DNA from: Trichosporon coremiiforme
Taxonomy: Eukaryota > Basidiomycota > Tremellomycetes > Trichosporonales > Trichosporonaceae
Direction: 5' to 3'
Length of the DNA: 64,000 bases
Assembly (NCBI GenBank): GCA_039545355.1
Contig: BCJJ01000014.1
Location: forward strand, 189,914-253,913
In this document: positions 36,464-50,781 of the stretch, one piece after another
Layout: every line of letters starts with the position of its first letter
Position numbering within the stretch: position 1 is the stretch's first letter
Position numbers and translations under genes: made by a program
The notes under the pieces: generated by a model
The model's input: the letters and a program-made list of their open reading frames with translations, nothing else
Told to the model about the DNA's origin: nothing
The model's database searches: none

Positions 36464-37241
36464 GCCGGCCGCAGGCTGAGCCATTGCTTCACCTCCCCTT
36501 TCCTCCTCTCGACGTCTTGCCCGAGTCCCGGAGTCGTATGCTCCGCCGCTCGCAGTCCAAGAAGGGAGGAAGGAAGGCTCGTGGGAGCAGAGCAGTGAAA
36601 GACGGAGCAGGACGGAGGAGTGCATGTAAGAACGCAGCGTGCGGTGCAGAAGGACGCGAGGACGACAGGACAGCAGCATCTAGACGAAACGGAACGACGA
36701 CAATCAACGGTTTCTGTACTTCTGCATTTATTGTAACCTACCAAATACATTAGAGCACGCATGGATAGCATATTGCGAACGCAAGAGGAACGAGGGTGAG
36801 CACAGCGAAGGGCACGAGCACGAGTGAATTCTGTCTCCATTATTCAGAGAGGGGACTGAAGGATCGTGTTGCTGAGCATCAGCGTCAGAGCTCTGCAAGC
36901 CAGCCCCAAAGTCTGCAGATCTGCAGACTGCGGGGTGATCGGGGTCCAGGTGCAGATCAGCAGTTAGCCACCGGTTTAGTGCAAATTTGCCACTCACCGG
37001 TCGTGTGATGGGCACCATGTTGTCAGTATTCAGTATCTCACACAAGCAACGGGGAGTACGGGCCAATGCTAGAAATGCATACTGTACATGGAGAGTCTAT
37101 AGAGTGAGAAATGGGAAATGCTGGAACCGGCCATGAAGGTGGGGCGAAAGAAGAACACATGAACAGAAGAACCATCGTACAGTGCACCGGTGTACTAGTG
37201 TAATAGTGCAACAGAGCCACAGTGCGAAAGAAGAAAGGAGT
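36464..37241. other. Convergent spacer with a 20-bp perfect palindrome
   Basis: 778 bp between two 3' ends. No gene seen. A perfect 20-bp palindrome centred on AGATCT lies at 36910-36929, with further PstI-like CTGCAG/CAGATC motifs around it. The 3' UTRs of both flanking genes probably fill much of the gap. Confidence 0.55.
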
Positions 37242-39171
37242 CTATCCGAAGCGCGACAGCGCCCCAGTCTCCTTGACCACCTCTCCGCGCGCAACCCTAG
37301 CGGCCCGCTCGTCGGCACGTTTCTGCGCCTCGACCTTCTCCCTCACAGCAAGCAGAGCGGGGTCGATCACATTCTTCTTCTTCTTGGACAGGTACCGCTT
37401 CATGGCCTTGTTCCTTCCGCGCATCTTCTTCTTCTTCTTGCCCTCCGGCGTGGACTCGTCCTCCTCGCTCTCCTCGTCCTCCTCGTCGTTGATGCCCATG
37501 CGAGACTCGCCGGATGCTCCGGTTCCGTTGGCCGCGGCCGCGGCGCTGCCATCGACATCCTCGCCGTTGAGCTTGAGACGCTCGATACGAGAGAGCTGGC
37601 GGTATGACCGGCCCTCGCGCTCGGCATGCGTCTCGCCGCCCTTGGACGGGTTGATGTGGCCGAGGAAGTCCGTGTCCATCGTGATGAGCTCGGGCCTGAT
37701 CTTGTCCAGCACCGAGCGCACGTCCCTCTCCCTCCGGCGGGAGTAGGACTCGAAGACGTCCGCCTCGTTCGAGTCGAAGTTGGCCTCTCCGGATCCGGGG
37801 ACGAGCAGCGACGAAATACCCTTCTCGTGTCCGACCGCGAGCACGTCTTCGAACGGACAGAAGCGGGCGTCGAACGCCGACAGACCCGGCGTGGGCAGAG
37901 TCAGGTACGGCTTTGGCGCACCACTGCCGCGGTGCGTGTCGCGGTACGTCGTGACGCCGGACTTCCCGCCGACGGCGAGGATGCCGCGGCCAGAGAAGGA
38001 AAGGGTGGAGGGGGCATTACGCACCGTCCAGTGCCGCACCTCCTTGCCCCACATGCGGCCGTCCCAGAGCTTGACGGTGCCGTCGAGACCGGCCGTGGCG
38101 CAGTAGCGGCCCGCGCTGTGCTCGGAGGGGTCGATCGCGATGCCGGCGACGGGGCCGCGGTGGGCCAGCAGTTTCACGTGCGGCGTCTGCAGATTCGGGG
38201 ACCACATTGTCATCGTGCCGTTCTGATGGCCGAGGTGGATGATCGCGCTGTGCGGGTTCTGCGCCATGGAGGCCGGCGAACCCAGCCGCGTCGCGATCTG
38301 CGTCAGCATCTGGCCCGTCGAGACGTCGTGGTATTTCAGGTGGCCGGCGTGTCCCTGCTTGTCAGCTTGAGTGATTTCTATAACTAAGCTTTGTACTCAC
38401 AACAGTGGAGAGGAGGTAGTGGTATGGCAGGTACTCCATGTGGACCGGATCGATGTGGTCCTTGAGCTTGTGCAGCTCGACACCGTTGCGGTCGTAGATG
38501 AAGACGTACTTCTTCTGCGCGACGGCGAAGTAGTCCTCGCTCTGCAGGAACTTGATGTCACGGACAGCCTCACGCAGCTGAATCTCGGCGTTGAGCTTGC
38601 CCGCCTTCCAGTCGAAGGTCGCAATGTGACCCTTCTGGCTCGCGATGGCGAGATGTCGTCCGTTCCGCGTGTAGTCGACCATGTAGTTGCCCATGTTCTC
38701 GAAACGGAGGTCGAACTTCATGTGCGCGTTCGTCACGCCGACGGCCTGCACAATCTCATCCTGTCCCACGCGCCAGGTACGCTCGCCCTCGTCCTCCTCG
38801 ACCTCAATGCCGCCCTGTCCACCAGACACGGCCTGGTTCAGCCACTCGTCGACGTCGGCGCGCTCCTGCCTCGCCTTCTTGCCCGCCACATCCGTTCGGG
38901 CAACGCGCGCGCGAAGCTTCTTGTCCGCAATCTTGCTGACGGACGCATCAGGACGGAGGGGCTCGGCACCCTTGCCTGTCGCGAGGTTGCGGGACTGGAA
39001 CGACCCGGGCACGCGCGTGCTCGTCAGGATCGAGTTGGTGCTCGGGTCGATCGCCTCCTTGTGCTCGCCGCGGTCGACGGTCTTGTGTGCCGTCGGCTGG
39101 CCCTTCTTGGCGAACGAGCGCTTCCTCTTCGGCGGCCGCATGGGGCCCGCCGCAGCTAGCAGCGCGTCCAT
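37242..39171 (-). CDS. UTP7: U3 snoRNP WD40 protein Utp7 (BING4/WDR46)
   Basis: Exons 39171-38401 and 38354-37242 with one 46-nt intron (38400-38355) give 627 residues. Known role: nucleolar small-subunit processome component needed for early 18S rRNA processing. Visible: basic N-terminus (PPKRKRSFAKKG), WD40 blades (GRHLAIASQKGHIATFDW, YCATAGLDGTVKLWDGRMW, LAVGGKSGVTTY) and the BING4CT region after the propeller (DARFCPFEDVLAVGHEKG, SLLVPGSGEANFDS). An acidic stretch and a Lys-rich tail (KKKKMRGRNKAMKRY) follow. An in-frame upstream ATG at 39297 exists, but MDALLAAAG is preferred because the upstream part has no protein-like features. It is divergent from RSC9. Together with ECM16, the window has two processome genes. 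Confidence 0.92.
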
Positions 39172-39454
39172 TGTCGATTGTTTGGGGGTTTGTGGTGTTG
39201 TTGCAGCTGTCCGATCGCACTCAGCTCTGACTTCATGACCATTGCCGTTCTCCAACTTTTGGTACATGCCCACGTGTATTTTGATCCGTCTTGCCACCGA
39301 CCGCTACAGTGGTGTCGGGAGCAAATCTATCATTGCTCACCACACGCGCGGGAGTCACTGTTCATGCATGCCGTCCTGGATCGAGCATCAAGCGCGTCGG
39401 AACCCTGCATTGTCAACAAAGCCCCATCCACATCCATCGCCACATCCGATCACC
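39172..39454. promoter_or_regulatory. Divergent promoter region of UTP7 and RSC9
   Basis: 283 bp between two start codons. CACGTG palindrome at 39271-39276, almost exactly 100 bp from the UTP7 start. A C/T- and CA-rich leader precedes the RSC9 ATG. Confidence 0.6.
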
Positions 39455-41724
39455 ATGGCCGTCCCATCGGCCTCGCGCTCGGTCGCCATGCACCAGGTCG
39501 CCCCTCCGCCAGGTGCACCCATGACCGCCGCCCAGTACCAGGCCGCTCGCGCGCAAGCCGCCCAGTTCCAGCAACAACAGGCGGCGCAAGCCCAGCAAGG
39601 CGCGCGCATGATGCCGCGACCAGCCGCGACGCCGTTCGGACCGACGGGCGACGAACTCCGTCCTGGACCGCGGAACAGACTGTTTCTCGCACTCCGCTCT
39701 GGCGTCGACAACGAGGTCGACTGGGCCCTCCCCCGCCTCGTCCTCGGCTCCTATGACCGCGACATGCAGCTCGATCAGTACCTCGACTCAGACACGATCC
39801 TCTGCGAGTGGCCGCAGCTCTGGGTCGATGAACTCGAGCGTGAGGCTGCGTACCGCACAGCACTCCGGGATCCGGACCAATATCGCGAGGCTCTCGGTGC
39901 CGTTCCCGACTTCACGCGGCAGCCCGTCACCGAGGCGCGCGCGACGTACTCGCTCCAGGTACTCCGCAATCTGAGTCTGGTGCAGGGCAACAACGCCCGC
40001 CGCCTCTCGCGAGGCCCCTTCCTCGACGTTTTGACGCGCATCTTTAGCCTGCCGATGGACTTTCTCCTTGAGGTCGCGCAGCGCACGCCAGAGCCCATCC
40101 TCCACATTCTCATTATCCTCCAGCGCAGCTTCGAGTTCCTCCACCCGACGCCCGAGGTATTGCCCATCCTGAACGAGGTTCTCCCAACGCTGGCGATGCA
40201 CTCGCGCGACATCGCCGTGCTCTCATCAATTCTCCCGATCCTCGTCAAGGTGTACAGCAACACGTACTTTGGCCCGCCGCCGGAGGGCTTCATCCAGCAC
40301 ATGCTCTTCCTCCTGACGCTGACGGGATCCACCGAGCTGCTCGAGCTCGTCCTCGACCTTCTCGCCGCGATGGTTCCCGTGCCGCAGTACGCACGCGCCA
40401 TCCTGGGTGAGCCCTCCTTCCCCGCGCACCTCCGGACACTCGTCGGTCTCCTCGAGCATGGAAGCCAGCAACAGAAGATCAACTTCCAGCCCCCGCCGGC
40501 GTTGCGTGGTCGCGACGTCATCAACCCCGCGTGCGACATCCAGCTCGCGCGGCAAGCGTGCTTACTCCGTCGCGCCGAGCGGGAAGCGGATGAGTCGCGC
40601 ATGGAGATGTTTGGTGGACCTGGTGTATTCCGCGAGGTTGGAGACGAGGCGCCCCAGCTCGCGCCCTCCATCACGAACGAGCTGTACCACATGTCCGAGA
40701 CGAAGCGATCAGTCGCATGGTAAGCTTACACCAAGGAGTTGCAAGCTGACATCCAGGATGCACGAGACGTTTGTGTACAGCTCGCAAGCGCAGCTGCTGC
40801 AGGTCACATTCTGGCATGCGTACCGCAACTTCTTCTCGAACCCGAAGACGGTCGAGCCTCTGCTCAGCGCGTCCGAGGTCATCAAGAACGTTCAGGTCGC
40901 GTTCCCCGCTGCGCAGGCCAAGCTGTGGACAGACGAGCGCGGCGAGAAGCGGTTCGTTATCGCTGGCCTCGGTTTCCGGAAAGGATCCTGTGAGTTAGAC
41001 TTCTACGACTTCCAACTAACGTGCAGACGAGACTGAGAGGTTTACGTGTATTTGGCGCGAGTGCGACCGGCCAGTCGGCGCCACGACTCCCGCCGAGCTG
41101 CTGGAGCATGTGCGAGAGAAGCACCTGGCGTCGAACCCATCGGCGTGCGCGTGGGGATCCTGCAAGCAGAGCCCGTTTACGCTGTCGCACCTCCTCACGC
41201 ACCTTCCGCTCGAGAAGCCGATCAAGGTGCCGAAGACGGTGGCGGTCAGCTCGCAGACACCAGGAAACGTTCTGTGGACGCCGAACGTGACCGGACGGCG
41301 TGTGCCTCCGCTGCCCCAGTCCGAGGCGTGCCGGTACATCGGCCAGCTGACGCCGACGGATGCGCAGCGCAACCCGATGGGCGCCGCCTTCCTCGCCGCG
41401 CTCATCCTTCGTGGCCTGGCACGCAACTTGCGCGCCGAGCTCGCGATCTCGAACCCGGACGACCCTGAGCTCTCAGCCGAGCAGCGCAAGGAGAAGAAGC
41501 GCCATCTGGCCGAGGAGCGGTTCGGTTTGCCTATTCCGCAAAGCGTGCTGCAGGAAGAAGAGGAGGAGGAGAAGGACACGGAGGACACGCTCGAGACGAT
41601 GGACGAGCGTGAGCTGGACCGCGCACGCAACGCATTCAGGGACGCAGAGGACAAGGTCCTCGAGGTCGCTAGCAACAATGTGTCAGGGCTCGCGCTCTAC
41701 CTCGGCGAGTCTTTCGGATGGTAG
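39455..41724 (+). CDS. RSC9: RSC/SWI-SNF remodeler subunit, Rsc9/ARID2-like
   Basis: Exons 39455-40719, 40757-40989 and 41027-41724 give 731 residues. The N-terminus is Ala/Gln-rich and disordered. A central helical armadillo-like region (FLDVLTRIFSLP, EPILHILIILQRSFEF, FIQHMLFLLTLTG) matches the Rsc9/ARID2 core. The pattern FVYSSQAQLLQVTFWHAYRNFF and FPAAQAKLW is diagnostic of the RFX-like segment of this family. Two C2H2 zinc-finger-like motifs follow (CIWRECDRP...HVREKH and CAWGSCKQS...HLLTH). No ARID domain is visible at the N-terminus, in contrast to animal ARID2. Known role: subunit of the RSC-type nucleosome remodeler in the nucleus. Start ATG is in CACCATGG context. Both introns are 37 nt. 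Confidence 0.82.
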
Positions 41725-42284
41725 TGCCGCCGAAAGGGAGCCACCGTCTACAATGGCACTGACACCGACGACCACGGTGACACAGGCGACGGAGGCTTAG
41801 GAGGAGCGGGAGGCAGTGCAGCGATGGAGGTAGACAGCGTAGCAGGCAGTACGATAAAAGCAGAGCCGTAGAGCAGGCAGTCCAACATGCAAAGTGTATC
41901 ATGATAGCTGTTGAGAAGGTGCGGGCAATATCCTCGCTGTGAGTGGACGGTAGATTCCCGCACGGTTGATTGCCGGTGGCGCCGCGGCAAGCTGAGTCGA
42001 GTCGGTTATTACGCGGTGCATCTGGTAATCCGGACCTTGTGCGTGCGGTCATCTGCGGAATCCGGCCCTGCCAACCCTGCTACTGGCCTGCTAGCCCTGG
42101 GATGCGGAGTTCCTCGTTCCTTGAATGTTCCTTTGCGCCGGCTGCACCGCGATAACGGCCTAAATATTTCTGGGTCTGAGCGTGTTCTCCGGGTGGAGTC
42201 ACCTGTCAAGCCTCTCTCCCTTATCTAACATCGAACCCCCTGTTGTTGTTTCTTATCTCACCAACACAACTAGAGCGCTACACC
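41725..42284. other. Intergenic spacer
   Basis: 560 bp, no gene. The part nearest the next start is C/T-rich and probably promoter/leader of the oxygenase gene. Confidence 0.5.
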
Positions 42285-43751
42285 ATGACTGTGTCTAACC
42301 TCGCCCAGCTCTCGGACGAGCTGAAGAAGACCGACTTTGACTCGATCCCCGTCATGTAAGCTAGTTTCCTCGTATGAGCTGACAGACAGTGATCTCAGCG
42401 ATGCGACCGCGCCCGAGTTCGAGAAGCGCAAGGCGCTCGCCGAGGAGGTCAGGAAGGCGTGCTTGACCGCTGGGTTCTTCTACGGTAGGTCTGCTTTCCT
42501 CCTCACTTCCTCCATCCCATCCCTGCCATCTGTCCCATTCATGCCCCACAGCTTCCTGCAAACTGTCCAGCTAACAAGCAGTCAAGAACCACGGCGTCCC
42601 CGAGTCTGTCGTGAACGACACATTCAAGGAATCCTCTGCATTCTTCAAGACCCCCGACAACGTCAAGAAGTCCGTCGCGATCGCCAACTCGGACAACTTT
42701 AGGGGATACATGGGCTTGCTTTCCGAGAATGTCTCGAGCGAGAACAAGGGCGACTACCATGAGGCGTTCAACCTCGGCTTGGACCCCGAGGTGTCCCCCG
42801 AGAGCTTCACGAAGGGGGAGGGGAATGAGGGCCTGAGGCACTCCGAGAATCAGTGGCCGGATAAGAGGGACTGGGAAGGCGCCGAGGAGTTCAAGGGCAC
42901 CGTGCTGTCTTACTAGTGAGTCATACCTCCTCCCACTCCCCACCCATGTCTTTACCGTCAACATCTGGGGAGATGGAGGAGTGAGCGCCTGCTCGCTGCG
43001 TTCGCAACCGCTAACAAATCGCAGCAAGGAACTTCTCGGCCTCGGACAGCGCCTCTTCCCCCTGTTCGCGCTCGCGCTCGACCTCCCCGAGACCTTCTTC
43101 GACGACAAGACCCGCCACCCCGCCGCCATCATGCGGTTGCTGTTCTACCCCGGTCTGGACGGACGAGAAGTCGACGAGCTCATGCCCGGAATCGGCGACC
43201 ACACTGGTATGTCAACCTGGCTCTCAATCTCCCTCCGTTCTACCCAAGGAGTGCTGGATGGGGCTGCAGGGGAAGGAGCCATACTACGCTCACCTCACTG
43301 CGCTCACCCGCTCACCCATTTAACCCGCTCACCCATTTCACCCCCTTGCCCATTTCACCCGCTTCGCTCGCTCGCTCGCTTTGCTTGTTCGCTGACGATA
43401 GATTACGAATGCTTCACGATCCTGCGCAAGGACTCCTGCCCCCGCGCACTCCAGGTCAAGTCGGCCAGCGGCTGGATCGACGCAACCCCCATCCCGAACA
43501 CGTTTGTGATCAACATCGGCGACCAGTTTGCGCGCTGGACCAACGGCGTCTTCGTGTCCACGCGCCACCGCGTGCTCCCCACGCTGGAGCGGGATCGGTA
43601 CTCCATCCCCTTCTTCTTTGGGTGCGACCACGACGTGCTCATGGAGCCTATCCCGACTTGTGTGACGGAGGACAGGCCGAATCGCTTCGAGGTCATGAAG
43701 GCGGGGGATTATGTCCACTTGAGGCTGAGCGAGACGTACTCCACCAAGTAG
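42285..43751 (+). CDS. 2-oxoglutarate/Fe(II)-dependent dioxygenase (isopenicillin N synthase-like)
   Basis: Exons 42285-42355, 42390-42484, 42582-42915, 43025-43206 and 43402-43751 give 343 residues, typical for the family. The DIOX_N domain starts at IPVIDLSD and GFFYVKNHGVP. The jelly-roll core carries the iron triad H226-x-D228 (GDHTDYECFTIL, split by the last intron) and H283 (STRHRVL), with the 2OG-binding R293-x-S295 (RYSIPFF). The NIGDQFARWTNG segment is also standard. Such cytosolic enzymes hydroxylate or desaturate small molecules, often in degradation or secondary metabolism; the substrate is unknown. Intron 4 is 195 nt and carries a C-rich tandem repeat. Start in CACCATGA context. 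No biosynthetic neighbours are seen, so it stands alone. Confidence 0.9.
43285..43390. repeat. Pyrimidine-rich tandem repeat inside an oxygenase-gene intron
   Basis: Imperfect tandem copies of CGCTCACCCATTT / CGCTCACC, ending in a CGCTCGCTCGCT run, fill most of the 195-nt intron 43207-43401. Confidence 0.75.
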
Positions 43752-43894
43752 ATGGCAATGTATAATCAGTGATTTGACTGCGTGTCAGTGTGTTGGAGGG
43801 GTCAGTGATTAATCGCTGGTCACGCAGATATGTCCGTGGAGATCTATGCAATGCAGAAACTTGTAACTTGGTTGAAAAAGAGTAAAGCGAGGGG

Positions 43895-43995
43895 AGATGG
43901 GTCGGGTGAGTCTAAGGTGGGAGGGGCCTGGACAGAGAGTTGGGGGGGGAGAGAGGTAGTAGAGAGGTCGAGAGGTTGAGAGGTAAGAGATGTAG
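43895..43995. repeat. Purine-rich GAGAGGT tract in the convergent spacer
   Basis: The 287-bp spacer between the oxygenase gene and LETM1 contains a nearly pure purine run on the plus strand with repeated GAGAGGT/GAGGT units. No gene is seen here. Confidence 0.7.
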
Positions 43996-44038
43996 GGATG
44001 GATAACTACGGTTACTAGCTGGGGGTGGACTAAACTTT

Positions 44039-46351
<2,313 letters not shown>

Positions 46352-47187
46352 GGCGGAAGACGGAGGGACGGAGGCCGGGGGCCGAAAGAAAGCGGGTGGC
46401 CGTGGGCCTGGGGACGAAGAAGGGAGGCGGGGGTGCTCTCTCTCTCGGGGTGGTGGAAGAGAGTGAGGTGAGGGAGAGCGAGATGGCAAGGAAACAAGAC
46501 TAGGCGGTGCTCGGTGAGCGAGCGTCTATGTCATTCGCAGACATTTCGCAGGTGCAACTAAGGGGCTGGCAATGTCTGCTTGTTTCTGGACGGTTAGGCG
46601 TGTGTGGCTGGCGGAGAAATGGAGTTAGGCGTGCGACGGAAACTTCTGTCTGAATTGCAATATCTGAAATCTTCCTACGTGCCACGCAGCGACGCGTCGG
46701 CACGGCACTCACTCGGCACCAACGGCAAACCCCCAGCGCTTTGCATGCATCACCCCGTCGGCAGCTCGCTCCCCAGTACCGCCGGCATACGGCCGCTACG
46801 GTCCAGGCTGTGGCAACGGCGGCGGTGCAGACAACGCACGCTGTCGCCACCCAACGTTGATATCCGATATGCTTGCATCAGTCATTTGAGTTGTATGTAA
46901 TATGCGGACGATACTTGACCCACCCTGGTTTTGGCTTTTGGCTGAGCGCCCCCAAGTATTTACTATGAAGGAAGACCATCCTGGGAGACCGGCCATGAAA
47001 CGACCGGGCAGAGCCGAGTACCCGTACCATGATGCAATAGTCCACGACCGACCGACATCGGCATCCTTTGGTTCACCCATCGTCTATCGCCATCCATTGT
47101 TCTCGACTCACTTCCCAGCTTCTCTAGCTCACACACACGACACTCTCACGACCCCACGACATCCCCGCCGACCAGGCAGCAGCAGCC
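46352..47187. other. Divergent spacer LETM1 / DAP1
   Basis: 836 bp between divergent starts. No gene seen. Unlike the other divergent spacers in the window it has no CACGTG. CA/CT-rich leader sequence precedes the DAP1 start. Confidence 0.5.
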
Positions 47188-48146
47188 ATGTCCTTCTCCA
47201 ACCCCCTCAACGTCGCCCTCCTCATTCCCATCGCCTACCTCGTCTTCCGCGCCATTGTTCCCCAGAAGCCTGTTCCCGAAGTCCCACCGACAACATACAC
47301 TGCCGGCGTCTACAACTGGGGACCCGACAAGCACCCAGAAGTCGGCATCTGGAAGGAATACACCCCTGTCGAACTCGCGGAGTCTGATGGTATCAAGTCG
47401 AAGCGCATCCTCCTTGCCATCGCCAAGATGGACAAGGACCACAACATCATTGAGCGCACCGTCTTTGATGTCTCAAAGGGAGCGAACTTCTATGGTCCGG
47501 GTGAGTACAGCGTCCTGCTCTCAGACATGGTTCCAGGCGCTGTCTGCGGTCAACTAAGCAGACGGCGGCAACCTGCGAGTCCTTGGAGCACGTTCCCAAG
47601 GATCAAGCCGTGGCGAATGTGCGCTTGAGCTGACAAGCAGAGGGAATGTATGGCAACTTTGCCGGCCGCGATGCGTCGCGAGGAATGGCCAAGCAGAGTT
47701 TCGACGAGGGTGAGTATCAGCTGCGATGGAAGGCAGTGGCAGCGATCACGCGCCCGGTGTCCACCACTTGCTGGTCTACACGACCGAGCCGACGTAGCGA
47801 CGGAGTTCGCTGGGCCTGTCATGTAGCCTGGAAAGGCACTCGCACACTCATCGTGCGCGAGCGCCTCCAGCCAGCCTCATCGATCGGCGCCAGCGTACGG
47901 CCGTTGTCGCCATTGCGCCGACGCATGCCGGTCGTCGGCGCTCTTTGCATTTGGTTTATCCGCTGACCGCAGACATGCTTACGCCCATCGACCAGCCGCT
48001 CGACAAGCTGACCGACCTGACGAAGAGCGAGATGTAAGCTGTTGTTTTCTTGACGAGAGCTAACAGCCAGTGACAACATGCACGGGTGGCACGAGCACTT
48101 CAGCGGGAAGTACGTGGTCTGCGGCGTGCTGGTGGAGAACAAGTAG
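47188..48146 (+). CDS. DAP1: Cytochrome b5-like heme protein Dap1 (MAPR/PGRMC family)
   Basis: Exons 47188-47500, 47641-47709, 47973-48033 and 48071-48146 give 172 residues. One N-terminal membrane anchor (VALLIPIAYLVFRAIV, about residues 9-24) is followed by the cytochrome b5-like heme domain: RILLAIAKM, TVFDVSKGANFYGP, then MYGNFAGRDASRGMA and the C-terminal HFSGKYVVCGVLVENK. Known role: ER-anchored heme protein that supports cytochrome P450 steps in ergosterol synthesis (Erg11) and azole/DNA-damage tolerance. The Tyr of MYGNFAGRD is at the position used for axial heme ligation in the family. The first and second introns are long for this genome (140 and 263 nt). Start in GCCATGT context. 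Confidence 0.9.
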
Positions 48147-49160
48147 ACGTAGGTTTATGTAATATCAGATTTCTGTTCCTTGTGGCACATGAGCATTCCG
48201 TGGATCTGTTCGCGACTGATCTTTAGTCGAGAGCCGGGCACATGACATTGCAGCAGCGCTAACAAATACCTCAACTCGTGTGCGCTGCTGGGGCTGCATG
48301 CAGAATCGCAGAACATGCAGAGGAGGCCAGACTCCGCTTAGCTCGCCATCAGATTGTCGGCCCAATCACATCTGCCGCCGGCATTGGCCAAGCGGCGGCA
48401 AGCGAGCGTGCGAGCGGCCGCCTGACCGAAAATTTCTAATCCGCCCGTCGACCATCAGCCTGCCCCTCCGCGTGCCCTCCGCCAGACCTGGTGAACCCTC
48501 TGATCCACTCCGCCTCCCGCGAGATTACTGGTCGCAGAACTTTAAACGCCGCAGTCGACTGAATGCAGGCGCGTTCTGGGCGCTATGTGAGGCTGCACCG
48601 GGGGATCAGGAGGGCTCAATGAGGGTTGACAGAGGTCCAGCGCCCTCGCACTCGGCGCAGACGGCGCGCGGCGGGCTCCACATCCCCACGGAGCTCATGT
48701 CGCCATCTCACCCGCGGAATATGGTTGGTCGATCAATTTTGTTCCGAGATAGACGCAGGAGATATGCTGGGTTCCCGCCCGCTAAAGTGTGCAAGGCAGA
48801 AGGCGGCAGAGCGCATGCTACTGGCCTGCCGCCTCTCTGCTGCTGCTGCGATGCGTCCCCTCAATTCCTCCCTCCTGGTCCCCTCAGCTGGCCCCTCGCT
48901 GTTCCCCTTTCGAATACCTGAGCAGAGACTGGAGCTTCCACATGAGTGGCCAGAACGTTGCGCAATCGGGAGTACCGACTCGATGAATGCCGGAAGTGAA
49001 TGAAAGCTAGACTCGAGAGATTGACGGAGGGAGGGACCGCCTGACTGCCTGGCCGCCTGGCCTGCCGCCGGGAGGCACACCGAGTCCAAAATTTCTGGCG
49101 ATGTTCACACTTCTCTTTCTTTTTGGCCATCTTCATTCCATCCCCGTGCGGGTACCGAAC
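48147..49160. other. Intergenic spacer upstream of the MFS gene
   Basis: About 1 kb, no gene supported. Open frames on both strands (for example 48280-48921) have no family features. An in-frame ATG at 49101 could extend the MFS protein by 20 residues. Confidence 0.5.
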
Positions 49161-50781
49161 ATGGCCGCCTCTGCCCCCGCGATCCAGCAGTCCGTGTTCA
49201 AGGAGGGGCTCATGCCCCGACGCTTCAGTGAGTTGAGCGCCGCGCGCGCCGTGTTCTTCAGACGCGGCGTGAGAGCGGGCGAGAAAGCGGCACGCGACCA
49301 GCAAGCGAGCTGCGGTTCCTCTGCAGTTCTCAATGTGTGGTCGTGTGCCGCCGGAATGCGCCATGCACCGCACAATCCAAGTCAGTATGCAGTAACTAAC
49401 GACCAAAGTCGGGCCTTGGCTTCTTGTGTCAATCCTGTTCTTTCTTTGGGGCCTGTTATATGGCTGTGAGTGACCTCTTCTCACCGACAACAGAGGGCGG
49501 CGCTGACCAGCATTAGTGCTGGACACGCTGAACGCACACCTGCGCTCCGTGCTGGGTGTGACGAAAACGCAATCGACAGGCCTGCAGGCCGCATACTTTG
49601 GAGTCGGGTACTTCCTCTTCTCGCCCGTCGCTGGATGGGTGCTGAAGCGCCGCGGATACAAGGTTACGATCATCATGGGCCTCGTGCTGTACTCGACTGG
49701 AGCGATTCTGTTCTGGCCCGTGGCTCGTGAGTCGATGAAGCCCGACGCGAACACGCAGGGCATCTTTGGCGGCTTCGTCGTCCTGACCGCCCTCACTGCG
49801 TGTGGGCTGGCCAGTCTCGAGGTCTCGGCCAACAGCTACATCACCGTCATGCCGCCGCAGGGCGTGAGTGCGCTCCGCCTCCAGCTCTCGCAGGGCTTCA
49901 ACGGCATCGGCTCCTTCGCCGGCCCCCTGATTGCGAGCAAGTACTTCTTCAGCGATGGACACGACGACGACCTCAACAACGTCCAGTGGGTGTACCTCGC
50001 CGTCTCGGCTGTCGGGTTCATCCTCGCGTTCGTGTTTCTCCTCTACCCGCTTCCCGAAGTCAAGGAGACCGAGCTGGTGGCCGATCCGACCGAGCCGCGC
50101 AAGCCGCTCTGGAAGGAGACGCGCGCGCTCTCCGCCGCAGTCGCCCAGTTCATGTACGTCGGCGCGCAGGTGATGCTGGCGAGCTTCTTCATCTTCCTGG
50201 CCGAGGACGCCGGGATCGACCACGCCCGTGGCTCCCAGCTTCTCTCCTACTCGCTCATCATGTTCACTGTCGGCCGGTTCCTCAGCGTCGGCCTCATGCT
50301 GATCTGGCCCGGCGCCGTCGTGCTGTTCGGATACACCATGCTGTCACTCATCTTCGCCATCCTCACCGCCTCGCTGCCGGGCATGAAGGGCGTCGCCATG
50401 CTCATGATCGTCATGTTCTTCGAGAGCTGCATCTACCCCTGCATCTTTGCTATGGGCACGGCGGGGCTCGGCCAGAACACCCGCCGCGGAGGAAGTCTCA
50501 TCGTCCAGGGTGTCGTCGGCGGTGCCGTCTTCCCGCCCGCGCAGATGGCTATCGCCGACCGATGGAACACACGCGTCTCGTACTACCTCGTTGTCCCTTG
50601 CTTCGTGTACATTGCCCTCTGGGCCGTCTACATCTGGCACATTGACGGACGCAAGTGGACCACCCTCGGCAAGGACGATGATGCCAGCAGCGTCTCGTCG
50701 GCGTCAACCGCCGTCGAGACCGGATTCGATGGACTCGAGACACCTGTCAACGAAAAGGAGACCATCAAGGTCCAAGTGTAG
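49161..50781 (+). CDS. MFS sugar transporter, FHS (fucose/glucose-galactose permease) type
   Basis: Exons 49161-49227, 49409-49465 and 49517-50781 give 462 residues. The first helix is in exon 2 (GPWLLVSILFFLWGLLYG) and runs into LDTLNAHLRSVLG, the hallmark N-terminal segment of the fucose:H+ symporter family. About 12 hydrophobic segments follow (AAYFGVGYFLFSPVAGWVL, GLVLYSTGAILFW, AVSAVGFILAFVFLLYPLP, SYSLIMFTVGRFLSVGLML, CIYPCIFAMG). The C-terminus is a hydrophilic Ser/Asp/Glu tail. Likely plasma-membrane proton symport of a hexose or related sugar; the exact substrate is not readable. Intron 1 is 181 nt, intron 2 is 51 nt. Only 67 bp separate its stop from that of RMI1, a tight convergent pair. 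Confidence 0.88.

Noticed and set aside
39242..39454. Upstream in-frame extension of RSC9 from an ATG at 39242
   Set aside because: The extension overlaps the divergent promoter and its E-box, has no conserved features, and the ATG at 39455 has a better context.
48280..48921. 213-codon frame in the spacer before the MFS gene
   Set aside because: Cys/Arg/Pro-rich, no homolog recognised, overlaps other equally long frames on both strands and has no splice structure.
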